A DNA stretch of 64,000 nt from Saccharicrinis sp. (GCA_024635555.1 JAGXIO010000081.1:17516-81515); one strand, 5' to 3'; positions 29,282 to 39,525 are shown, numbered from the stretch's first letter. Program-made: numbers and translations. The notes: a model not told the origin generated them from the letters alone.

Positions 29282-30294
29282 TGCAAAACCAATATACGCA
29301 TACTCAATCTGCACATTGTGAAAATGGCGTTATTACCAACCTCATCAAGTCACACGGCCAGGATTTTATGACTGAGCCTTTAGCCTTTGGTATGGGTTCC
29401 GGATTGTTTTACATACACTTACCGTTTATAAAAGTAAACGGCATTCCTGCATTTTCTTTTAGAACTATGCCTGGTCGAATTTTTAAACGCACGTGCAAAA
29501 GCCTTCATATTGATATTGCGTCTAAAAAATTCAGCAATCCTAGAGTTGCTCAGGAATATCTGGATAAGCTCTTACAACAAGATAAGCTGATAGGTTGTCA
29601 GGTTGGAGTATATAACCTGACTTACTTTCCTAAAGAATATAGATTCCATTTTAATGCGCATAACTTGATTGTTTATGGTAAAGAAAATGGAAATTACTTG
29701 GTGAGTGACCCAGTGATGGAGAACGTTACAACACTTTCAGAAGTAGAAATGAATACAGTCCGTTTCGCTAAAGGTGTATTTGCTCCCAAAGGTCATTTGT
29801 ATTACATCAATAAAATTGGTGATATTACTAAGGAGGATATTAAGACGGGAATAGCAAAAGGTATTAAGCGAAATGTGAGAGATATGTTGCATATACCCGG
29901 TCCTATTGCAGGTGTAAGTGGCATAAAATATACTGCAAGGAAAGTAAAAGGTTGGCGTGAGAAATTAGGGCCGCGCAGAGCCGGACAATATCTGGGTCAG
30001 ATCATACGCATGCAAGAAGAAATTGGCACTGGAGGTGGCGGTTTTCGATTTATGTATGCCGCATTCCTAGAACAAGCCGCTGGATACTTTGACAGTAAAG
30101 AACTTTTAGAAGTCTCTGATGAATTTACTAAAGCGGGTGATATGTGGAGACAAAGTGCTATGCTAATGGCAGGTGCATTGCGTGGACGTGCTTCGGAACA
30201 AAGTGATTACAATAACATGCATGATTTATTATATGATATTAGTGATGTAGAAAAAGAGGCTTTTAAACGCTTGTCTAAAATTAAATTAAAATAA
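29281..30294 (+). CDS. BtrH-N-terminal-domain-like protein (putative acyl transferase/peptidase-like)
   Basis: HCENGVITNLIKSHG N-terminal Cys motif, GFRFMYAAFLEQAAG C-terminal region. Confidence 0.75.
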   Translation: MQNQYTHTQSAHCENGVITNLIKSHGQDFMTEPLAFGMGSGLFYIHLPFIKVNGIPAFSFRTMPGRIFKRTCKSLHIDIASKKFSNPRVAQEYLDKLLQQDKLIGCQVGVYNLTYFPKEYRFHFNAHNLIVYGKENGNYLVSDPVMENVTTLSEVEMNTVRFAKGVFAPKGHLYYINKIGDITKEDIKTGIAKGIKRNVRDMLHIPGPIAGVSGIKYTARKVKGWREKLGPRRAGQYLGQIIRMQEEIGTGGGGFRFMYAAFLEQAAGYFDSKELLEVSDEFTKAGDMWRQSAMLMAGALRGRASEQSDYNNMHDLLYDISDVEKEAFKRLSKIKLK

Positions 30295-31029
30295 GTGAGT
30301 CAGGCTATCATTCAAATAGAAAATCTGAGTAAGCGCTATAAAGGTTCAAAGGATTATAGCTTACATGATGTTTCTCTCATAATTAATAAGGGAGAAAAAT
30401 TTGGTATTTTTGGACCCAACGGTGCCGGAAAAACTACTTTAATCTCTATCATCTGCAAACTCTTTTCCCAGACTTCAGGAAAAGTTCACAACTTTCCAAT
30501 CAAGGGTGAAGCTCTAAGCATAGGGTTTGTTCCTCAGGATCTTGCATTGCATGAGGAACTGACAGCATATCAAAATTTGGAATATTTTGGAGCGCTATAT
30601 AAACTCACTAAAAAGGAAGTTAAATTAAGATTGTTAAGTTTACTTGCGATGTTAGGATTATCAAACGTAGCACATAAAAAAGTAAAGACTTTTTCGGGTG
30701 GTATGAAACGCAGGCTTAATCTGGCCATTGGGATTATTCATGAACCCGATATTATATTTCTGGATGAACCGACGGTGGGCGTAGATATTCAGTCGAAAAA
30801 TGCCATCATGACCTTTTTAAATGAACTAAACCAAAAAGGCATGACCATTATATACACCTCGCACCACATGGAAGAAGCTGAAGAGTTTTGTACGAAGATT
30901 GCCATTTTGGATTACGGCAAATTGATAGCAAATGATACGCTACAAAACCTTTATGCAACGCATAAGGTATCAGGTTTGATGGAAATTATGATACTTTTAA
31001 CAGGAAAAGAGTACAGAGATAATGTATAG
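30295..31029 (+). CDS. ABC transporter ATP-binding protein
   Basis: Walker A GPNGAGKTT, signature FSGGMKRRLNLA, Walker B IIFLDEPTVGVD. Confidence 0.96.
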   Translation: MSQAIIQIENLSKRYKGSKDYSLHDVSLIINKGEKFGIFGPNGAGKTTLISIICKLFSQTSGKVHNFPIKGEALSIGFVPQDLALHEELTAYQNLEYFGALYKLTKKEVKLRLLSLLAMLGLSNVAHKKVKTFSGGMKRRLNLAIGIIHEPDIIFLDEPTVGVDIQSKNAIMTFLNELNQKGMTIIYTSHHMEEAEEFCTKIAILDYGKLIANDTLQNLYATHKVSGLMEIMILLTGKEYRDNV

Positions 31030-32293
31030 ACTACGGATATCCATAAAGAAAGAATTGATACTTCTTATTAATGATAAGGTTGGTTTGGCATTGATGTTTG
31101 GCTTACCTTTATTACTCGTATTTATCATTACCATTATTCAGGATTCAGCATTTAGGATTGTCAATAACAATCAAATTTCGATGTTGATTTCCAATCATGA
31201 CAATGGCGAATTAGGAGGTAAATTATCAAACATGCTATCGGAATCAGGTATGTTTTTAGTGGTTGAAAACAATACGATAGACTCCCTAGAATTGAAACAA
31301 AGAGTGGCAAAAAACGAAGCCTTAACGGGTATTTATATATCTGCTGATTTCTCAAAAATGCTCACTGATTTGTCAAATAATATCAGCATCCAAATGTTAA
31401 AAGACTTTGGGCTTGGAGATAAAGAAATTAAAGAGGCAAGTTTCCCTTCGATTATGTTTGTACACGACCCCGTATTACAGGAAAATTACTGCCAATCGAT
31501 TATGGGTATGATATATGCGCATATGGGTAGCATAGAGAGCTTTCGTATGATAGAGAGCATTTATGCTGAAATGGGGCAAGATACCGTACCTGATTACATC
31601 AAGCAAAACATTACCAAGAACCATATTTTAATAGAACGCACACCAGCTTCAAAAAACGAAAAAATGGTAACACCTAATGCCACTCAGCACAATGTGCCAG
31701 CTTGGACTGTATTTGCCATGTTTTTTATGGTGGTTTCATTGGGTACAAACATAGTAAAGGAACGTAATTCGGGCAGTTTCTTACGCATAAAAACAATGCC
31801 TTCAAGCTTCTCAATGATTCTCAGCAGCAAGCAAATTGTGTACATCGCAGTAGGCATCTTACAAGTTTTCTTAATTTTCAGTATGGGGGTATACGTATTT
31901 CCTCATATTAACCTACCGGAATTGTACTTGCCGCAGAATATGACCGGTATGTTTATAATTACACTATTAAGCGCAGTTACCGCAGTAAGCTATTCACTGA
32001 TGATTGGCGCTTTAGCCAAAACACAGGAACAAGCAAATGGCATAGGAGCTATTTCAATAATTATTTTAGCTGCTCTGGGTGGCGTATGGGTTCCCACATT
32101 TGTGATGCCCGAATATATGCAAATAATTAGTAAGTTTTCACCTTTACATTGGTGCATTGAAGGCTACTATATATTATTTTTAAAAAATGGAAATTGGCAC
32201 GACCTATTCCGAATTATACTAATTTTGGCTTCCTTCAGCCTTGCTTTTCAGCTGATAACCTATCTGAAATTTAAAATTGATAAAATTATTTAA
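31022..32293 (+). CDS. ABC-2 type transporter permease
   Basis: N-terminal TM, large extracytoplasmic loop, five C-terminal TM-like segments; overlaps the ATPase gene by 8 bp. Confidence 0.92.
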   Translation: MYRLRISIKKELILLINDKVGLALMFGLPLLLVFIITIIQDSAFRIVNNNQISMLISNHDNGELGGKLSNMLSESGMFLVVENNTIDSLELKQRVAKNEALTGIYISADFSKMLTDLSNNISIQMLKDFGLGDKEIKEASFPSIMFVHDPVLQENYCQSIMGMIYAHMGSIESFRMIESIYAEMGQDTVPDYIKQNITKNHILIERTPASKNEKMVTPNATQHNVPAWTVFAMFFMVVSLGTNIVKERNSGSFLRIKTMPSSFSMILSSKQIVYIAVGILQVFLIFSMGVYVFPHINLPELYLPQNMTGMFIITLLSAVTAVSYSLMIGALAKTQEQANGIGAISIIILAALGGVWVPTFVMPEYMQIISKFSPLHWCIEGYYILFLKNGNWHDLFRIILILASFSLAFQLITYLKFKIDKII

Positions 32294-32298
32294 GCACT

Positions 32299-32568
32299 AT
32301 GGAAATGGATAAAGAACAATTAAAAAAGGAATTGATAAATCACATTATTACTTACCTAAACTTATCAGATTATACACCGGAAGAGATTACTGCCGACATG
32401 CCTCTTTTTGGAGATGCCGGTTTGGAGCTTGACTCGATAGATTCACTTGAATTAATAGTGATGATGGAAAGAGAATATGGTGTTAAACTTACGAACCCTA
32501 CCGAAGGACGTAAAATTTTGATAGATGTAAACAGCATGGCTGATTTTATTATTGCTAACAAAAAATAA
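32299..32568 (+). CDS. Acyl carrier protein
   Basis: LELDSIDSLELIVMMEREYGV: phosphopantetheine-site DSxxxxEL motif. Confidence 0.93.
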   Translation: MEMDKEQLKKELINHIITYLNLSDYTPEEITADMPLFGDAGLELDSIDSLELIVMMEREYGVKLTNPTEGRKILIDVNSMADFIIANKK

Positions 32569-33759
32569 ATGGATATTTACGTTACAGGACTTGGCTGCAT
32601 TAGCCCTTTAGGTTTCAATGTAGAAGAAAATCATCTTCAACTAAAAACAGAAAGAGACGGCCTTGTAAAGTCTAAATATTTAGAATCTAAATATAAAAGC
32701 GAGAAATTCTTTGGGGAAGTAAAGATGGATACTTCATCCTTACTTCAAAAGGTAAATATTCCAAATAAAAAAGGGCTTACTCGTACCGATGCCCTAGCTT
32801 TTATTGCATTTGATGAAGCCATCCATCATGCAGGATTACTGAAGAAAGACATCAATGATTCTTCCACTGCATTTATATCGGCAAGTACAGTGGGGGGAAT
32901 GTGTTTAACGGATGAGCTATATAGAGATTCAAATTTACATGGAAAAAATTCGGAATACGCTCAATCTTATAACTGCGCAGCTCACACCCTTAGAATTACA
33001 AAAGAGTATCAATTAAAAGGCTTTACCAATACCATAAATACGGCATGTTCGTCTAGTGCAAATGCAATAATGATTGGTATGAAGCTAATCAGAACCGGGC
33101 GCGCAAAACGAGCTATTGTAGGCGGTGTGGATAGTCTGGCTAAATACACCGTAAATGGATTTAATGCACTGCAAATACTTACGGATAAAAAATGCACGCC
33201 ATTTGATGTGGCCAGAGAAGGATTAAATCTTGGCGAAGCTGCTGCCTATATTGTTTTGGAGGCAGAAGATGTGTGTATCGGCAAAACTAAATATGCTAAG
33301 ATATTAGGTGCAGGAAATACGAATGACGCTTATCATGCTTCTGCGATGAGTGAAACTGCAGATGGCGTAACAGCTTGTATTTTAGAAGCTATAGCTGATA
33401 GTAAAATATCAAAAGAAGCAATTAATTACATCAATGCGCATGGTACTGGAACACAAAATAACGACCAGGTTGAATTAACCGGGTTCCATAATGTATTTGC
33501 TAATATTCCACCATTCAGCTCAACAAAATCATATACAGGTCACACATTGGGAGCTGCCGGTTCGTTAGAAGCCGTTTATAGTATATTAAGCATAGTAAAT
33601 AACGAAATGTACCCGAGTTTACGCGTCACGAATGCAATTCCTGATTGTCATAAAATGCTTGTTATGCAATACACTAACGACATTGAAATCAATACCGTAC
33701 TCTCTAATTCTTATGGCTTTGGAGGAAACTGTACTTCACTTATATTTAGCGATATCTAA
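32569..33759 (+). CDS. Beta-ketoacyl-ACP synthase (KS-alpha-like, catalytic residues intact)
   Basis: INTACSSSANAIMIG (Cys), NAHGTGTQNND (His), KSYTGHTLGAAGS (His). Confidence 0.93.
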   Translation: MDIYVTGLGCISPLGFNVEENHLQLKTERDGLVKSKYLESKYKSEKFFGEVKMDTSSLLQKVNIPNKKGLTRTDALAFIAFDEAIHHAGLLKKDINDSSTAFISASTVGGMCLTDELYRDSNLHGKNSEYAQSYNCAAHTLRITKEYQLKGFTNTINTACSSSANAIMIGMKLIRTGRAKRAIVGGVDSLAKYTVNGFNALQILTDKKCTPFDVAREGLNLGEAAAYIVLEAEDVCIGKTKYAKILGAGNTNDAYHASAMSETADGVTACILEAIADSKISKEAINYINAHGTGTQNNDQVELTGFHNVFANIPPFSSTKSYTGHTLGAAGSLEAVYSILSIVNNEMYPSLRVTNAIPDCHKMLVMQYTNDIEINTVLSNSYGFGGNCTSLIFSDI

Positions 33760-34802
33760 TGTACGTAATTAAAACATCCAATATATCTCCCCAGAACACG
33801 CATAACGGTCAGTTTATGCAACAAACCATTTCTTATACTGGGAATAAATATTCGGCTATCGAACCTGATTACACTGCAATGATTCGTCCTGCTCAACTGC
33901 GCAGGATGGGAAAGTGTATTCGAATGGGAACAGGATCTGCTTTACCTATACTACAAGACGAAGATAAATTAGATGGTATCATTTTAGGTTCCAGCGAAGG
34001 AGGTTTGGAGGATTGTATTAAATTTTTAATCCAAATAGTTGACTACAACGAAGGCACGCTTACACCTACCAACTTTGTACAAAGCACACCCAATGCGCTG
34101 GCAGGTAACCTAGCCATTATGAGTAAGAATAAATCGTACAACACGACTCACGTTCACAGGGGTTTAGCATTTGAAAATGCCTTGTTAGATGCACTCCTTT
34201 TATTTGATGAACAAAAGGCAGAGACGCTCCTCGTAGGCAATGTAGACGAAATTTCAGAATATAATTTTAATATAGAAACAAAAGCCGATCAGTATAAGAA
34301 AGAAGAAATAAGTTCCGATGAATTATTAAACTCTCAAACCTCTGGAACTGTTTGTGGTGAAGGCTCTAGTATGTTTTTACTATCGAGCAAACCAACTAAT
34401 GCTGTTGCCCAAATTGTTGATGTAAGCCATATATGCTATCCACAAAAAGAAGAAATTATAGCGTTTACAAATACATTCCTTTCGAAAAATGGCTTAATAC
34501 CAGCAGATATTGACTCCGTAATAGTAGGTAGAAACGGAGACTGTAAAACAGACTTTTGGTACGATTTAGTGTGCGATGAAATGTTCAAAACTCAAAACCT
34601 GTATAGCTTTAAAAATTTAGTTGGTGAATATCCAACAGCCAGTGCTTTTGCCACCTACTTTGCCTGTAATCTTGTTGCCGGCAAAAAAGCCCCCAAAGCA
34701 TCCATAATTCATGAATGCACTGTCCCAAAAACCATCCTTATCTATAACCACTTTAAGGGAGAGCAGCACGGACTTATTTTGGTAAAACAATCCCAATTGT
34801 AG
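33759..34802 (+). CDS. KS-like protein lacking catalytic residues (chain-length-factor-like)
   Basis: Fold-level resemblance (GIILGSSEGGLED..., NFVQSTPNALAGNLAIM) but C-H-H positions read NTTHVHRG, GRNGDCKTD and VGEYPTAS. Confidence 0.78.
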   Translation: MYVIKTSNISPQNTHNGQFMQQTISYTGNKYSAIEPDYTAMIRPAQLRRMGKCIRMGTGSALPILQDEDKLDGIILGSSEGGLEDCIKFLIQIVDYNEGTLTPTNFVQSTPNALAGNLAIMSKNKSYNTTHVHRGLAFENALLDALLLFDEQKAETLLVGNVDEISEYNFNIETKADQYKKEEISSDELLNSQTSGTVCGEGSSMFLLSSKPTNAVAQIVDVSHICYPQKEEIIAFTNTFLSKNGLIPADIDSVIVGRNGDCKTDFWYDLVCDEMFKTQNLYSFKNLVGEYPTASAFATYFACNLVAGKKAPKASIIHECTVPKTILIYNHFKGEQHGLILVKQSQL

Positions 34803-34812
34803 CTCGTTTATT

Positions 34813-36036
34813 TTGATCAATTTTAATTTCGTGCGTTTGATGATAGACAAAAGAAACAGAAAGCAAATGAAAAACTGGATTAACAGAAGTCTCCTTTTTA
34901 TAGTTGTATTTGGTTTTATCGCCACGGGAGTTGATGGCCAAATTCAATTTAAGGAAAGTGCCTTTCTTCCTGCACCAACAGGCTTATATTCCATAGGAAC
35001 AACTGAGTTTTTTTTAAAGGATTCTTCCCAATTAAACTATGTTTCAAATAAAGAAGAGTACAAACGTCTGCACGTAAAAATATGGTATCCATCGGATAGT
35101 TTAATCGAAGATAGTTCCGTGTGCAACAATTATTTAGAAGGATATGATTTAAAAGAGATTTACAAAACATTTAAAAGCAAAGGAACTAGTTTTAATGACA
35201 TTCAAGAATTAGCCAAGCAAAAAACCAATTCAATTGAAGGTTTACCCGTATCGGCTACTAAATCAAAATATCCAATGCTAATATTCACCCCAGCATATAT
35301 GTTTGGTTGCAATGATATTTATTCATCAATAATAGAGAATTTAGCAAGTAATGGATATATTATTTGTTCTGTCACACATGTATTTGAGCAAATTTGTATT
35401 ATTGATACGGAATCTACTCATTTACAAAGAGCAAAAGTATCAAGACCTTACTTCCAATATTGGCTCGCACAGAAATTAGCTTCAAATAAAAAGAGTACAG
35501 AAGAATTAACACAATACTTTTTAGAACGTATGTCTCGTTTTGATGAAATTCTTGGAAAATGGCAGCAAAGCACATTGTATTTACTAAGTGTTCTGAAAAA
35601 TGAAACCTACAATAATAACTCTATTATAAATAAGATAGACTTTGAAAACATCGGTGCATTTGGCCACTCTTTCGGAGGGGCACTTTCAAATCAACTTTGT
35701 TTAAGTAATCCAAGTATAAAAGCATCCGTTAATATGGATTGCTTTCAATTTGGAGATATGATTAACACGGAAAGTTCTAAGCCTATCATGCTCATTGAAA
35801 GTGATTACATTAAAGAGTGGCAGATGGCTAATAGTGTGATTTATAGAAACATGAACCAACTATCATATCATAAGATAGCAAAAACAAAACATTTTGCATT
35901 TACTGATCTGGTTTTTTTTGATAAGATTATTACCAAAGAAATTATTGAAAACATGATTGGTGAAATGGATGGTAGAAATGCGATAGAAGAGACTAATGGC
36001 TTAATTCTGGATTTTTTTAATAAAAATTTATTTTAA
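34813..36036 (+). CDS. Secreted alpha/beta hydrolase (PAF-acetylhydrolase-like)
   Basis: Signal peptide; GAFGHSFGGALSNQL nucleophile elbow; KTKHFAFTDL catalytic His region. A start at or downstream of 34813 is possible. Confidence 0.8.
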   Translation: MINFNFVRLMIDKRNRKQMKNWINRSLLFIVVFGFIATGVDGQIQFKESAFLPAPTGLYSIGTTEFFLKDSSQLNYVSNKEEYKRLHVKIWYPSDSLIEDSSVCNNYLEGYDLKEIYKTFKSKGTSFNDIQELAKQKTNSIEGLPVSATKSKYPMLIFTPAYMFGCNDIYSSIIENLASNGYIICSVTHVFEQICIIDTESTHLQRAKVSRPYFQYWLAQKLASNKKSTEELTQYFLERMSRFDEILGKWQQSTLYLLSVLKNETYNNNSIINKIDFENIGAFGHSFGGALSNQLCLSNPSIKASVNMDCFQFGDMINTESSKPIMLIESDYIKEWQMANSVIYRNMNQLSYHKIAKTKHFAFTDLVFFDKIITKEIIENMIGEMDGRNAIEETNGLILDFFNKNLF

Positions 36037-37535
36037 CGATTAAACTTTAAACCTTCATTTTTACAAATAATCTGGGTCAAATGATTACCCATCATTACAA
36101 CATTACTCAAACCACCGGATATGCCTGCCCATTGTCCGGTCATGTAAAAGTTTGATAAACCATTAATCTGCCATAAAGTAGGTTTTCCAAAAGTTTTATG
36201 AGTTGCTTTCCAGCTTATTTGTCCACCAGTCCAGTTGTTGGTATAACGGATATATGTTGCAGGTGTGGCAACATCTATCATTTCAATATTTTCTTTAACA
36301 TTTCCATAACAATTATCTAAAGCCTCAATAATCTCATTTGCAATGCGCTCTTTTTCTTGCTTGTATTTCTGAATATCTGTTTTTCTTAAATTGACCCAAT
36401 ATTTCCAGTCTTTTGATTCGGGCATTAATGACAATAACGATTTTCCTTTAGGTGCAGATGAAGGATCGTCACAAAAATGGGTGGTTTCTAATACGTTTAA
36501 TTCCGTCATTGGGTCAATTCTGATTGGCTTATTTAATTCAAAATGCAGCTTATGCGGTTGATCCGAAAAATCTTTGTTTATTCCAACCGAAACATAGAGT
36601 GTTTTATCAATCGTTTCAAAAATATCCCCCTCATACCGCTCAATAATATTTGGGTCTTTGAATTTACCACCCAACATATCATAAACAGTAGAACGTCCAT
36701 CTGCTGCTGATACAATAAGGTTGGCATAGTGTTTCTCACCATTCTCTAACTCAATTCCTTTAACCACATTATTTTCGACAAGTATTTTAGCTGTTTTGGA
36801 GTTAAAATGAATGTTTCCTCCAGCAGCTTTGTATTTTTTTTCTATTAAACTGGAAATATGAACTGCTCCACCTTTAGGATATCCCATTTCCTTTTTATGT
36901 CGCCAAACCATGGTCATAATGGAATAAAATGATGGTGTTTCTCCAATAAAGGCAGTTTCAAAAGCACGTTTAAGATTTGGATTCTTAAACTTAGCTGCAA
37001 ATTCTTTATTTGATATTTTCACATACTTTAAAAGTGTATATAAATAGGGCATCATTAGGTAAGCTACTTTTAACTTATCCTTCATATTCATCAACTCGTA
37101 AGGCTTATCGACCGGTAAATTCAACTTCGAGAATTTTTTTATGAGACGAATTAGCTTTTTAATCTGCTTTTTATCTTCGGGAGCCTTACTTAATAGTTCG
37201 TTTTCTAATTGATTGACATTACTGTAAAAGGAAATTCGGTTTTTATTTATGTCTTCAACTACACAATGGGCATCGTGATAAATAAAATCGATGGATTTCA
37301 TATCTATTAAATCACTCCAAAACTGATAACTGCTATCCGTAGGCGATACGCCCATCATAAAATGAATACAACCATCTATCATGTAATCTTTTCGCTTCCA
37401 TGAAGTACAAAGCCCACCAGAACAAGCGTGCATTTCGAAAATTTCAGTATCGAATCCATTGTTTTGCAAATGGCAACCTGCCGACATTCCTGCTAATCCT
37501 CCACCTATGATGATGACTTTTTTATTTTTGGTCAT
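36033..37535 (-). CDS. FAD-dependent phytoene-desaturase/isomerase-like oxidoreductase
   Basis: KVIIIGGGLAGMSAGCHLQNNGFDTEIFEMHACSGGLCTSW; C-terminal FYMTGQWAGISGGLSNVVMMGNH. Convergent with the upstream operon, 4-bp 3' overlap. ATG at 37535 preferred. Confidence 0.87.
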   Translation of the reverse strand: MTKNKKVIIIGGGLAGMSAGCHLQNNGFDTEIFEMHACSGGLCTSWKRKDYMIDGCIHFMMGVSPTDSSYQFWSDLIDMKSIDFIYHDAHCVVEDINKNRISFYSNVNQLENELLSKAPEDKKQIKKLIRLIKKFSKLNLPVDKPYELMNMKDKLKVAYLMMPYLYTLLKYVKISNKEFAAKFKNPNLKRAFETAFIGETPSFYSIMTMVWRHKKEMGYPKGGAVHISSLIEKKYKAAGGNIHFNSKTAKILVENNVVKGIELENGEKHYANLIVSAADGRSTVYDMLGGKFKDPNIIERYEGDIFETIDKTLYVSVGINKDFSDQPHKLHFELNKPIRIDPMTELNVLETTHFCDDPSSAPKGKSLLSLMPESKDWKYWVNLRKTDIQKYKQEKERIANEIIEALDNCYGNVKENIEMIDVATPATYIRYTNNWTGGQISWKATHKTFGKPTLWQINGLSNFYMTGQWAGISGGLSNVVMMGNHLTQIICKNEGLKFNR

Positions 37536-37928
37536 TCTTCTTATTATTTCCCATAACATTTTCAAATAAAACGTAAAGGTTTTTTAAATACTTACTTATC
37601 GAGTCTGCACACATCCAAATCTGCGATTCAAACACAAATCTAATATTTTACACCAAACCGTCAAACAACAGATTTGGCGAAGCTTATTATTTTCAACCTC
37701 TCGTATCGCTAACCTTAGGTGTATTTTTTAAAGTTGCTAAGTATTGCCTGCCAACCTTCTCTGACCATTTGTTCAGCGCTTTCGCCTTTTCATTCATAAA
37801 TTATTGTTAGTCTAGCTTTGTCTCCAATATTCACTATTCTCTCAACTCTCCACTTTACGCTGTCTCATTTATTTACGTTTTTCGCTGTGTTCTTTTCGCT
37901 TTTTTATTTCCGCTGTTCGCTTTTACGC

Positions 37929-38138
37929 TTACACCTCCCCCTCCTTCTGTTTCTTCAACTCTTCGTGTAAAATTTCCTCCACATCATCGTAGCAGGCTCC
38001 GCAAATAGTGGCTGCACCTGTCTCATCCTGCACATCGTCCATATTTTTCAGTTTTAATTCATGGATGGCTTTTACAATATCTTGTTTTCTAAGCATCATA
38101 TGTTTGCATACAAAATCTCTATCTTCAAACTTGCTCAT
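37929..38138 (-). CDS. (2Fe-2S)-binding BFD-like small protein
   Basis: Cys pattern C...ATICGACYDDVEEIL typical of bacterioferritin-associated-ferredoxin-like domains. Confidence 0.75.
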   Translation of the reverse strand: MSKFEDRDFVCKHMMLRKQDIVKAIHELKLKNMDDVQDETGAATICGACYDDVEEILHEELKKQKEGEV

Positions 38139-38443
38139 TTCTTTAATTTTAAATTTGCTATTTATTAGTAAAATACGAGTTCACATTATGATATTCACTA
38201 CATACTCCTTACTCTGAATTATCTTAAATGAATTCGTAATTAAAACCAATCCCTAACAATTTGGTTCAACAGTTAAAGCATTCCATACAAAACGTTAAGG
38301 AAGAGTTAAATTATACTATTTACAGGATATTTAGTTATTACGTTAACATCTTTTAACGATTCAAAATTTTCCACTGGTCTTTAAAAAACTAATTTTGAAT
38401 CCATTGAAAACAGCTTTATTTAATTAACAATAATATAACACGC

Positions 38444-39439
38444 ATGGAGCAATCTGTTGATATTAGAGAGTTAAACGAGAGAATAAAAAGCGAGAGCTCG
38501 TTTGTTGATATGTTGACCATTGAAATGAACAAAGTGATCGTAGGCCAAAAACAATTGATTGAAGGTTTAATGATTGGTTTGTTGAGCGATGGCCACATTC
38601 TTTTAGAGGGCGTGCCCGGATTGGCAAAAACATTGGCCATTAATACACTGGCCACCATTATAGATGCCAAATTTAGCCGGATACAATTCACCCCGGATTT
38701 ATTACCTGCCGACCTTTTGGGAACGATGATCTACAGCCAAAAGAACGAAGAGTTCATCATTAAAAAAGGCCCCATCTTCACCAACTTTGTTTTGGCCGAC
38801 GAAATTAACCGTGCTCCGGCCAAAGTTCAGAGTGCTTTGTTAGAGGCCATGCAGGAGCGTCAAGTAACCATTGGCGATACCACCCATAAATTACAAGAGC
38901 CCTTTTTGGTAATGGCCACCCAAAACCCCATTGAACAGGAAGGAACCTATCCGCTACCCGAGGCGCAGGTGGATCGTTTTATGCTTAAAATAGTTATCGA
39001 CTATCCAAAAAAGGAAGAGGAGCAATTGATTATTCGTCATAACCTGGCACAAACGTTCCCTAAGGCATCTTGCATTTTAAAGCCCGAGGACATCATCCGA
39101 GCCCGCAAAGTGGTGAAAGACGTGTATATGGACGAGAAAATTGAGAAATATATCGTGGATATTGTTTTTGCCACACGTTTCCCATCGCAATATAAATTGG
39201 AGAAATACGAGGAGATGATTTCTTATGGTTGTTCGCCACGTGCCAGCATTAGCTTGTCGATGGCCGCTAAAGCTTACGCCTTTATCAAACGCAGGGGCTA
39301 TGTTATCCCTGAAGATGTGCGCGCCGTTTGTCACGATGTAATGCGACACAGGATTGGACTTTCGTACGAAGCCGAGGCCAATAACATTACTTCGGTAGAT
39401 GTGATAAACGACATATTAAACACGGTAGAAGTGCCTTAG
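38444..39439 (+). CDS. MoxR-family AAA ATPase
   Basis: LLEGVPGLAKT, VLADEINRAPAKVQSALLEAMQE, MATQNPIEQEGTYPLPEAQVDRF. Confidence 0.96.
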   Translation: MEQSVDIRELNERIKSESSFVDMLTIEMNKVIVGQKQLIEGLMIGLLSDGHILLEGVPGLAKTLAINTLATIIDAKFSRIQFTPDLLPADLLGTMIYSQKNEEFIIKKGPIFTNFVLADEINRAPAKVQSALLEAMQERQVTIGDTTHKLQEPFLVMATQNPIEQEGTYPLPEAQVDRFMLKIVIDYPKKEEEQLIIRHNLAQTFPKASCILKPEDIIRARKVVKDVYMDEKIEKYIVDIVFATRFPSQYKLEKYEEMISYGCSPRASISLSMAAKAYAFIKRRGYVIPEDVRAVCHDVMRHRIGLSYEAEANNITSVDVINDILNTVEVP

Positions 39440-39525
39440 AGTTTTGGGGCTAAGGGCAGGGAGCGGAGAGCGTGGAGCATGGGGCATGGGGCAAAGAGCC
39501 TGAACCTAAGGACTGCCAACTTTAC

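Noticed and set aside
26319-37535. Calling the locus a complete flexirubin/aryl-polyene cluster
   Set aside because: No ammonia lyase, ketoreductase, dehydratase, LolA or MMPL exporter genes in the window; only the DAR/KS/ACP/ABC portion is supported.
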